From CBDTYW01 sp965364735 (GTDB taxonomy: Bacteria; Actinomycetota; Nitriliruptoria; Nitriliruptorales; Nitriliruptoraceae), in NCBI GenBank assembly GCA_965364735.1, contig CBDTYW010000235.1:1-5828 (forward strand): 5,828 bases of DNA, given 5' to 3'. Of this stretch, positions 1 through 5,580 are shown one piece after another. The notes under the pieces were generated by a model. It searched no databases. It was not told the origin of the DNA and saw nothing but the letters and a program-made list of their open reading frames with translations. Each line of letters starts with the position of its first letter. Positions within the stretch are counted from its first letter, which is position 1. Made by a program: the position numbers and the translations under genes.

Positions 1-25
1 GTTGCTCGGTGAGGTGGACGAATGA
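1..25 (+). CDS. 3' tail of a probable upstream gene (partial)
   Basis: Reading from base 2, the frame TTG CTC GGT GAG GTG GAC GAA TGA ends in a stop at 23-25. That stop overlaps the ATG of the next gene (22-24) in an ATGA arrangement. The same arrangement joins the next two genes (1389-1392), so a co-transcribed upstream gene ending here is plausible. Only seven codons are visible (LLGEVDE), so no product can be named. The frame from base 1 hits a stop at 10-12. The frame from base 3 stays open into the next gene, so the choice of frame rests on the overlap pattern alone. Confidence 0.3.
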
Positions 26-1392
26 GCGCCACGACGAACGTCCGGATCCGTACGACGCTGCTCGTCGTGATCGCCTTCCTGCCGACGCTCGTCGGCCTCG
101 TCGTCCTGCGTCCGCTCCCGGCGCTCGCACAGGAAGCCACCTACGGGTTCTTCGCGTTGACCGTCGAGGCCGCCGCGCAGAACACCACCGGCGACCTCGG
201 AGCCGGTGGCGGGCTCACGCCGGTCGACTCGGGCTCGCCGGTCGTCATCGGGTTCCTCGACTCCTCACCCGAGGCCCAGATGCTTGCCGCGGCCGTCGAG
301 CCGGGGACGCTGTTCCGGACCGCCGCAGCGATCGCGAACGGTGAGTTCGGCGAAGAGGTCATCCCGAGCAACCAGGCGCTCGCCCAGTACCCCGCGGGGC
401 CCGAGCAGGCTGTCGACCAGCCCGCAGGCACCGTCGAGGACGGGCCGTTCTCGTCGACGGGGGCCAGCGCGAGCGCGGTCGCCCGGGAGCGCTCCATCCA
501 GGGCGCCGCCGAGGCCAGCTCGCAGTCGAGCGGCACGGACGGGACCAGCGAAGGCTCGCGTGCAGAGGCCTCAGCCGCCGCTGACCCCGGATCCGGGACG
601 CTCCAGGCGGTCGCGGTCGGCAAGGCCGCGAAGACGACGTTCGCGGGCGGCGTCTTCGTCGTCGACAACGTCCTCGGGTCCGCTCAGGTCATGCTCGTCG
701 GCGGCGAGCGGACCGCGCAGGCGGGGCTGTCCATCGGCGGCGGGTCCGTGGGAGGCGTCCCGGTGGCGATCACCGACGAAGGAGTCATCGTCGCGGCCGA
801 CGCCCCGCTGCTCCCCGGGCAGGAGGCGAGCGCGCTCCAGGACCAGGTCAACGCCCAGCTCACACAGGCCGGGATCGCCGTCTCGATCGCCCAGCCCCGT
901 GAGTCGGTCGAGGGACGGTCCATGATCGCCGACTCCGGTGGTCTGGTCGTCACGGTGTCCACGCCCTCGTCACCTGCGGCACCGGGCAACGTCGTCACCT
1001 ACATCCTCGGACAGGCGGTCGTGACCTCATCGGACGAGGCGCCGCGGGCGCTCCAGCCGCTGCCGGATCCGGGAACGCCGGCCCCGACGCAGGCCCCGGT
1101 CATCACCCCGACGGCTCGGCCGACGCAGGCTCCGGTGTTCACGCCGGCACCGACGTCGGCTCCGGTCGCACCGACGGTCGCCCCGACGGTCGCGGAGGCC
1201 CCGCCACCGGTGGTCGCAGCCCCGATCCCGGGCGACGGGACCATGCTCGTCTCCGCGCGTCGGGTGGGGCGGCGCAGCGCGCTCGCCCTGTTCCTCGTCT
1301 GGCAGATGCTGAGCCTCTCGATCTGCACCCTCGCCGCGCTGGCGTTCCGCCGTGGCCGTCCTGGCCTCACGATCCCGGGAGTCCGCGCATGA
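22..1392 (+). CDS. Secreted, C-terminally membrane-anchored stalk protein of unknown function
   Basis: The 456-residue product is not a family I can name firmly. It starts with a signal peptide: Arg at 8 and 10, a hydrophobic core at about 12-29, and a probable signal peptidase I site after ALA (34-36). The exported part has a small-residue-rich N-terminal region (38-140), a Ser/Ala/Gly-rich low-complexity stretch (about 142-190), and a region at about 193-335 that looks beta-rich. That last region includes GGVPVAITDEG (244-254), a style I associate with actinobacterial surface proteins of the 'choice-of-anchor P' kind (from memory, low certainty). A Pro/Thr/Ala-rich stalk follows (about 344-404) with PTQAPV-type repeats. 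A transmembrane helix (about 419-442) and a basic tail starting RRGRPG complete it, predicting an exported body with a short cytoplasmic C-terminus. The start is supported by GAGG at 11-14, seven bases before ATG. It overlaps the next gene by four bases, so the two are probably translated together. There is no LPxTG sorting motif and no enzyme motif. Confidence 0.85.
   Translation: MSATTNVRIRTTLLVVIAFLPTLVGLVVLRPLPALAQEATYGFFALTVEAAAQNTTGDLGAGGGLTPVDSGSPVVIGFLDSSPEAQMLAAAVEPGTLFRTAAAIANGEFGEEVIPSNQALAQYPAGPEQAVDQPAGTVEDGPFSSTGASASAVARERSIQGAAEASSQSSGTDGTSEGSRAEASAAADPGSGTLQAVAVGKAAKTTFAGGVFVVDNVLGSAQVMLVGGERTAQAGLSIGGGSVGGVPVAITDEGVIVAADAPLLPGQEASALQDQVNAQLTQAGIAVSIAQPRESVEGRSMIADSGGLVVTVSTPSSPAAPGNVVTYILGQAVVTSSDEAPRALQPLPDPGTPAPTQAPVITPTARPTQAPVFTPAPTSAPVAPTVAPTVAEAPPPVVAAPIPGDGTMLVSARRVGRRSALALFLVWQMLSLSICTLAALAFRRGRPGLTIPGVRA
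1084..1194 (+). repeat. In-frame degenerate repeats encoding the Pro/Thr stalk
   Basis: A 17-base unit, CCGACGCAGGCYCCGGT, occurs at 1084-1100 and 1120-1136. A close copy with two differences (CCGACGTCGGCTCCGGT) is at 1150-1166. The spacings are 36 and 30 bases, both multiples of three, and the copies encode PTQAPV, PTQAPV and PTSAPV (starting at residues 355, 367 and 377). A tandem 12-base unit, CCGACGGTCGCC, follows at 1171-1182 and 1183-1194 (last base changed to G), encoding PTVA twice. Such low-complexity repeats commonly vary in copy number between strains. The in-frame spacing means gain or loss of a unit would alter stalk length without breaking the gene. Confidence 0.8.
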
Positions 1393-1607
1393 GCGCCGAC
1401 CGTGTCCGATGCGTCCGTTGTGACGTCCACCATGCGCCTGAGCTCACCCACGGGGCGTGTCCCGTCTGCGGCGAGGTGAGCGACCCCAGCCTCGCAGCAC
1501 GGGCGCATGCGATCGACGCCGACACCCGGCTCACGTCCATGGCGGCGTTTGCCGCGATGGCCAACCTGCTGATCTTCGCGCTGATCCTCGTCGCCGTGCT
1601 GCGCTGA
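1389..1607 (+). CDS. Small zinc-ribbon single-pass membrane protein
   Basis: The 72-residue protein has two CxxC knuckles, C8-V-R-C11 and C24-P-V-C27, separated by 12 residues. That is a typical zinc-ribbon layout, and two extra histidines (H14, H15) lie between them. After a short polar linker (about 28-48), one hydrophobic helix (about 50-71) runs to the very end, where a single Arg closes the protein. With no signal peptide, the ribbon is most likely cytoplasmic and the helix a C-terminal tail anchor; this topology is inferred. The ATG overlaps the TGA of the upstream gene and is preceded by GGGAG at 1377-1381, seven bases away. Both genes begin with the same nine bases, ATGAGCGCC. Close coupling suggests it works with the stalk protein, perhaps in its localisation or regulation, but no function can be assigned. 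Confidence 0.8.
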   Translation: MSADRVRCVRCDVHHAPELTHGACPVCGEVSDPSLAARAHAIDADTRLTSMAAFAAMANLLIFALILVAVLR

Positions 1608-1636
1608 CCGTGCGGACGAAGGGGAACCGCTCCGGC

Positions 1637-1665
1637 TTGCCACGAACCGCGCGATGAGTGACGAT
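1637..1665 (+). promoter_or_regulatory. Candidate sigma-70-type promoter of the first lipoprotein gene
   Basis: TTGCCA (1637-1642) differs from the -35 consensus TTGACA at one base. Seventeen bases later lies GACGAT (1660-1665), a poor -10 hexamer that keeps A2, A5 and T6. Transcription from here would start near 1672 and leave a leader of about 27 bases before the ATG at 1699. It would also exclude the alternative start at 1654. The region 1608-1698 shows no clear terminator, so read-through from the zinc-ribbon gene is also possible. Confidence 0.3.
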
Positions 1666-1698
1666 GTGGGTCTCACCGCTGGACACAACGAGGTACTC

Positions 1699-2700
1699 AT
1701 GCGCAAGCGTCGGCCCATCCGCGCCGCACTCCTGGCGATCTTCGCCCTCATCCTGACTGCCTGTGGCGGCGGCGGAGGCGGCGCCGCCTCCGACCCGCTC
1801 TCCACCCTCATGCAGGCGCTCGAACGCACCCGCACGGATGGCGCGGAGTACACCGCATCGCTCGAGTCGGACGGGTCCGACCCTGCGCTCGCGATGGCTG
1901 GCGCCGTCGCGCTGACCGGCGCGATCCATGGCGACAACATGGACATCAACGTTCGCGCGCTCGGCTCCAACCTGCTCGCCGTCCGCGTCATCGACGGTGA
2001 GGGCTACCTCCGCATCGACGCTTCCGCAATCGCGGCGCTCACCGGCGAGAGCATCTCCGGCGAGGACATCCAGGGGATGATCGCGGCCGGCGCCGTTCCG
2101 CCGCAGGCCGCCGAGGCGCTCACCGCAGTGTTCGAAGGCCGCTTCCTCAAGCTCCCGAGCGCCGACGCGCTCGTGGAGGGTGACGAGACCGGCTTCGTGG
2201 ACAGCTTCATCGCCAGCGCCACCGACTCCGGCGACCTCACCGAGGAGCAGGCACGCAAGCTCGCCTCGGACCTCCAGGCCGAGTTCTCGCAGGACGGGGC
2301 CATCGAGAAGTACGTCACGGTCGCCGAGCTCGCGGGTGCTGAGGGCTCCACGGACTTCAGCGTGACGCTCCAGATCCGCGCGATCATGCAGCGGGTGCTC
2401 GACGTGGTCCAGGACATCGAGCCGATGGACGCCGACGAGCTCGCCGAGGCGCAGGCGGACATCGCTGATGCTCCGGAGACCCTGAAGGTCATGACGGTCA
2501 CCGTCGTCGACGGCTACATCGAGCTCGTCGCGATGGACCTCGCCGACATCGGGGCGCAGCTCGACGCGGGCGAAGACGCTCCCGGGGTCACCCTCAAGAT
2601 CGAGTTCGAGAGCTTCGGCTCGGCACCGGCCATCGAGGTCCCGACGAACTTCGTCGAGCTGGACCCGGAGCTCCTCGGACTGCTGTCCGGCGCTGTCTGA
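1699..2700 (+). CDS. Lipoprotein, possibly LppX/LprG-like (first of two tandem paralogues)
   Basis: The predicted product is 333 residues. A basic N-terminus (RKRRPIR, 2-8), a hydrophobic core (9-20) and the lipobox LTAC with Cys22 mark a Sec-exported lipoprotein. The Cys is followed by a six-glycine linker. I chose ATG 1699 because GAGGT lies at 1690-1694, four bases upstream, and because it puts the basic residues at the N-terminus. An in-frame ATG at 1654 would add 15 polar residues. The mature part alternates predicted helices and strands, for example a strand pair at about 91-106 (ending GEGYLRID), acidic helices at 180-197 and 244-258, and strands at 263-280 and 296-303. The general look resembles LppX/LprA/LprF/LprG envelope lipoproteins, which bind lipids in mycobacteria. 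I saw no diagnostic motif, so the family call is tentative. The next gene is a diverged paralogue. A strong hairpin follows the stop. Confidence 0.9.
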   Translation: MRKRRPIRAALLAIFALILTACGGGGGGAASDPLSTLMQALERTRTDGAEYTASLESDGSDPALAMAGAVALTGAIHGDNMDINVRALGSNLLAVRVIDGEGYLRIDASAIAALTGESISGEDIQGMIAAGAVPPQAAEALTAVFEGRFLKLPSADALVEGDETGFVDSFIASATDSGDLTEEQARKLASDLQAEFSQDGAIEKYVTVAELAGAEGSTDFSVTLQIRAIMQRVLDVVQDIEPMDADELAEAQADIADAPETLKVMTVTVVDGYIELVAMDLADIGAQLDAGEDAPGVTLKIEFESFGSAPAIEVPTNFVELDPELLGLLSGAV

Positions 2701-2720
2701 CCGCTCAGCGAGCATCCCTT

Positions 2721-2772
2721 CGACGACGGCCGGTCCGTGCGCCCACCAAGGCGCGCAGGCCGGCCGTCGCCG
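2721..2772 (+). terminator. Long GC-rich hairpin, probable terminator or attenuator
   Basis: CGACGGCCGG (2724-2733) pairs perfectly with CCGGCCGTCG (2760-2769). An inner stem, GCGCC (2739-2743) with GGCGC (2750-2754), closes the six-base loop CACCAA (2744-2749). The intervening five positions give two Watson-Crick pairs, two G-U pairs and one mismatch. Two further pairs extend the base at 2721-2722 with 2771-2772. The result is a nearly continuous 20-plus base-pair stem starting 20 bases after the first lipoprotein stop. There is no U-tract, as is common in high-GC actinobacteria. It may end transcription or reduce read-through into the second lipoprotein gene. Confidence 0.65.
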
Positions 2773-2821
2773 TTGCTGTGGTTCACTGGATGTCCGCACG
2801 GCCAGTGCTGAGAGGCCCCTG

Positions 2822-3979
2822 ATGAGCTCACGTCTGAACTTCCTCACGAGCCGCACGCCTCGGCGCCGGATGCTCGCGATCAGCGCGGCTGGCACGGTCC
2901 TCCTCGCGGCCTGTGGGGGCGCAGCCTCGCTGCCCGTCAACAGCGCCGACGCGCTCAGCGCAGCGGGCGAGAACACGCTCGCCGCGGGGTTCTCGTGGAC
3001 CCTGACCGTCGAGACCGACATCACCCCTGATCTCGACCCGCACATCGCCCAGGTGCTGGTCGCTGCCCGAGGGTTCGAGATGGAGGGCGTCTCGCGCCCT
3101 GACGGCTCTGCCGACATGCTGGCTCGGTACGGCGTCGACCTGTTCGAGATGCGGAGCAGCACGACCGAGGCCCACGTGCGGGTGCCCGCGATGGCCGCCT
3201 TCGGTGGCATGGGCGTCGCGCCCCAGGCGCTCGTCGACGAGATGGCAACGTTCATCGACGCCGACCTGCCGAAGCGTCAGGAGGCGCTCGACGTCGTCGC
3301 GGGGATGTTCACCGGCGGCTGGGTCGGCATCCTCGGCGCCGACGCGCTGGTGGACACCGAGATGCAGCAGCTCGCGGTGACCGACCCACGTCAGGCCGTC
3401 ATCGACGCCGCGTTGGAGCGTTATCGCGACGAGCCGGAGATGGCGGGCTTCTGGGACGAGGACGAGTTCGCGGCGATCATCGGCGGGCTCTACGACGACT
3501 TCTCCGCGCCGGACGCCTTCCTCGGACGGTTCGGGCAGGTGACCGAGACGGCGACCGTGGACGAGGGCCGCGCGTTCGACATCAGCCTGCGACCGAGGGC
3601 GATGTTCGAGCGGTTCGAGCCGCTTGTCGGGCCGATCTCGAGGACGCCTGACCTGCCGTCGTTCAACGAGATGTCCGCGTACATGCCGGAGTCGCTGAGC
3701 GGCTTCCACGCCACGGCCGAGGGCACCTACCTGACGAGCATGACCCTCGACCTGGGGGAGCTCCTCAGCGGGCTCGACCTCCCGGACGAGGTCCCGGACG
3801 TGGATGTCCGGGTCGTGCTCGAGCTCGATGACATCGGGACCCCACCCGCGTTCTCCGCGCCTGCGTCCGCGACCACGTTCGACGTCGGTTCGTTGACCGA
3901 GGCCGAGATCGGGCAGTGGGAGACGTTCCTCGCGGAGATGCAGGCGATGAGCGAGGCGCGGGGCGCCGCGATCGGCTGA
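2822..3979 (+). CDS. Lipoprotein with possible Tat signal (second tandem paralogue)
   Basis: The 385-residue product has a lipobox LAAC with Cys31 after a hydrophobic core (about 17-30). The n-region is longer than in the upstream paralogue and contains PRRRML (13-18), which resembles a twin-arginine signal (RR-x-hydrophobic-hydrophobic). Tat export is therefore possible, but the motif is imperfect. It aligns with the upstream lipoprotein in three blocks: WVGILGADALVD (167-178) with FLKLPSADALVE, FDISLRPRAMFERFEPLV (252-269) with FSVTLQIRAIMQRVLDVV, and the C-terminal strand region 301-356 with 272-322 of the other. Its middle part is longer and more acidic (for example D212-E215 and D225-D226). 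ATG 2822 is preceded by GAGAGG at 2810-2815. No enzyme motif is visible. A lipid- or ligand-binding envelope role like LppX/LprG is the best guess. It ends convergent with the WS/DGAT gene, 39 bases away. Confidence 0.9.
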   Translation: MSSRLNFLTSRTPRRRMLAISAAGTVLLAACGGAASLPVNSADALSAAGENTLAAGFSWTLTVETDITPDLDPHIAQVLVAARGFEMEGVSRPDGSADMLARYGVDLFEMRSSTTEAHVRVPAMAAFGGMGVAPQALVDEMATFIDADLPKRQEALDVVAGMFTGGWVGILGADALVDTEMQQLAVTDPRQAVIDAALERYRDEPEMAGFWDEDEFAAIIGGLYDDFSAPDAFLGRFGQVTETATVDEGRAFDISLRPRAMFERFEPLVGPISRTPDLPSFNEMSAYMPESLSGFHATAEGTYLTSMTLDLGELLSGLDLPDEVPDVDVRVVLELDDIGTPPAFSAPASATTFDVGSLTEAEIGQWETFLAEMQAMSEARGAAIG

Positions 3980-4002
3980 CCCTGACGCACCGCACCACCA
4001 TC

Positions 4003-4037
4003 GGAGAGCTCGGCGCCATCAGGCGCCGAGCTTCTCC
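4003..4037. terminator. Convergent (bidirectional) hairpin terminator
   Basis: AGCTCGGCGCC (4007-4017) pairs perfectly with GGCGCCGAGCT (4022-4032) around the four-base loop ATCA (4018-4021). GGAG (4003-4006) with CTCC (4034-4037) extends the stem by four pairs past a single bulged T at 4033. It lies 23 bases after the second lipoprotein stop and coincides with the last codons of the reverse-strand WS/DGAT gene, whose stop codon (4019-4021) is in the loop. No U-tract flanks either side. Its symmetry and its place between convergent genes suggest it acts in both directions. Confidence 0.75.
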
Positions 4038-5419
4038 AGCTCCACGAGGCCGTCCTCGAGGTGATCGATGATCCGCTGGACGCTGGGCAGGCGCGAGCGG
4101 TCCGCGGTGATGCCGAAGGCCATCTGGTCGCGGTACGAGGTCTGGGTGATGTTGAGGGCGTAGCCGTCCTGGAGCAGGGACGCGGGGTAGAGGCCCTGCA
4201 TCTCGGCGCCGTTCCAGTACAGCGTGTTGCGCGGCCCGGGGACGTTGGAGATCGTCACGTTGAACAGCGGTGCGAACCGGCCGGACATCCCCGTCAGGTT
4301 GCCCAGGATCAGCGGCGAGGTGATCGCGATCGCGTAGTTGACGAGCTCGGCCTTGGACATCTTCGACATGCGGCGCTTGGCGGCGTTCATCGAGTCGCGG
4401 ACGAGCTCGAGGCGCTCGCCCGGGTCGTCGAGGTGCGTGCCCAGGTTCGCCATGACGAACGACAGCGCGTTGCCGTGGTCCGGGCCGTCGGCCGGGCGGA
4501 TCGAGACCGGGACCATCGCGATCAGGGGCTGCTCGGGCAGGGCGTCGTGGCTGAGCAGGTACTCCCGCAACGCCGTCGAGCACATCGCCAGCACGACGTC
4601 GTTGACGGTCGAGCCGGTGGCCTTGCCGACCGCCTTGATCCGCGAGAGCGAGTAGTCCTGCGCGACGAAGCGGCGCGTCGCGGTGAGCCGCTGGTTGATG
4701 ATCGTGCGGGGCGCCTGGAAGGGCACGACCTCGGCTGCGTGCTTGCGGGACTGGACGAACTGGTCACCGAGGGCTCTGGTGGCGCCGAAGGCGGCGCCCA
4801 CAGCCCCGACGATCCCGGTGGCCGCGGACGCTGCGGCGCCGAACATCGCGGTCGGGTTCAACGTGGACGAGGCGTCACCGGACAGCTCTCGCGAGGTCGC
4901 GGCCTCGACCTGCGTGGCCCACGGTGCCGGCATGTTCCGTGCTGAGCTGTCCTCGCTGAAGGCCTTGACGACCTGCCGCATCGCGGCGACGCCGTCGAGC
5001 AGTGAGTGGTGGACCTTCGTGTAGAGCGCGAACCGGTCGCCCTCGACGCCCTCGATCAGCGAGACCTCCCAGAGCGGACGATGCCGGTCCATGGTCGCGG
5101 CGTGGACGTTGGAGCAGTACGACAGCAGCTCGCGGATCCGGCCGGGCTGGGGCAGCGCGATGTGGCGGACGTGGTAGGCGAGCTCGACGTCGCCCGGCTC
5201 GAACGCGAACGTGCCGAGACGGCCGTACGGCTCCTTCAGGACGAGGTCGTAGGGCGTGGCGACCACCTGGTCCTGCATGGCGCGGCCCACGACGGTGTGC
5301 AACCAGTCCGGCGGGGCGTCATCCGGTCGCGTGAAGAGCTGGAGACCCCCGACGTGCATCGGTCGTTCCCGGGACTCGATCAACAGCCAGGCGGCGTCGG
5401 TCAGCGGCAGGCGGCCCAT
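4019..5419 (-). CDS. Wax ester synthase/diacylglycerol acyltransferase (WS/DGAT)
   Basis: The enzyme transfers an acyl group from acyl-CoA to diacylglycerol or a fatty alcohol, giving triacylglycerol or wax ester for storage bodies at the inner membrane. The 466 residues match the usual family length. The N-terminal domain opens MGRLPLTDAAWLLIESRERPMHVGG, typical of the family, followed by PLWE (115-118) and the catalytic HHxxxDG motif as HHSLLDG (137-143). A hydrophobic Ala/Gly linker (about 191-213) leads to the C-terminal domain with NDVVLA (273-278), PVSIRP (304-309), GN (316-317) and SNVPGP (391-396). All key motifs are intact. The start at 5419 fits both the conserved N-terminus and GGAG five bases upstream. 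A GTG at 5506 would add 29 residues without family character. Whether it prefers wax ester or triacylglycerol cannot be read from sequence. It is transcribed alone here, divergent from the gene at 5581. Confidence 0.96.
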   Translation of the reverse strand: MGRLPLTDAAWLLIESRERPMHVGGLQLFTRPDDAPPDWLHTVVGRAMQDQVVATPYDLVLKEPYGRLGTFAFEPGDVELAYHVRHIALPQPGRIRELLSYCSNVHAATMDRHRPLWEVSLIEGVEGDRFALYTKVHHSLLDGVAAMRQVVKAFSEDSSARNMPAPWATQVEAATSRELSGDASSTLNPTAMFGAAASAATGIVGAVGAAFGATRALGDQFVQSRKHAAEVVPFQAPRTIINQRLTATRRFVAQDYSLSRIKAVGKATGSTVNDVVLAMCSTALREYLLSHDALPEQPLIAMVPVSIRPADGPDHGNALSFVMANLGTHLDDPGERLELVRDSMNAAKRRMSKMSKAELVNYAIAITSPLILGNLTGMSGRFAPLFNVTISNVPGPRNTLYWNGAEMQGLYPASLLQDGYALNITQTSYRDQMAFGITADRSRLPSVQRIIDHLEDGLVELEKLGA

Positions 5420-5580
5420 GGCAACTCCGGTACATGCAGGACGAATCGTGGGGATGAGGATGCCCCACCCGGAGCCGTCGTGGGAGCGGTGACGCTCGTC
5501 GGGCACGAACGTTGCTGGCAGTTACCCTGCGCAGCGTCCGTGCAGCCAGCCCTCACCCCGACGCATCCGAGGCCCCTCAC
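5420..5580. promoter_or_regulatory. Divergent intergenic region between WS/DGAT and the last gene
   Basis: These 161 bases must hold the promoters for both flanking genes. On the + strand, TACCCT (5523-5528) fits the TAnnnT pattern of an actinobacterial -10 box. No convincing -35 lies 16-18 bases before it. GAGG at 5569-5572 is the ribosome binding site for the ATG at 5581. GGAG on the - strand (complement of 5425-5428) serves the WS/DGAT start. A small hairpin, GAGCG/CGCTC with a GTGA loop (5484-5497), is present. I could not define a promoter for the WS/DGAT gene or a convincing operator. Confidence 0.4.

Noticed and set aside
206..925. A 239-codon forward open frame inside the stalk-protein gene
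   Set aside because: Its translation is nearly all Arg, Ser and Pro, the usual signature of a shifted frame in G/C-rich coding sequence. The frame from 22 has a signal peptide and a membrane anchor.
1084..1194. A CRISPR-like or other regularly spaced DNA repeat array
   Set aside because: The copies are in-frame, degenerate, unevenly spaced by multiples of three, and encode a Pro/Thr stalk.
1654..1698. An upstream ATG start for the first lipoprotein
   Set aside because: It would place 15 polar residues before the basic n-region of the signal peptide, and it falls upstream of the ribosome binding site at 1690-1694 and within the candidate promoter.
1531..3255. A 574-codon reverse-strand open frame across both lipoprotein genes
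   Set aside because: It lies antisense to two clear lipoprotein genes. Its translation is rich in Arg, Ala, Val and Gly with no domain motif, as expected for the shadow of high-GC coding DNA.
4061..4945. A 294-codon forward open frame antisense to the WS/DGAT gene
   Set aside because: The opposite strand carries all the WS/DGAT motifs in order. The forward translation is low-complexity (Arg, Gly, Val, Asp) and resembles no protein.
5420..5506. A GTG start adding 29 residues to the WS/DGAT protein
   Set aside because: The extra residues do not resemble the family, which typically begins close to the MGRLPLTDAAW segment. The ATG at 5419 has a good ribosome binding site.
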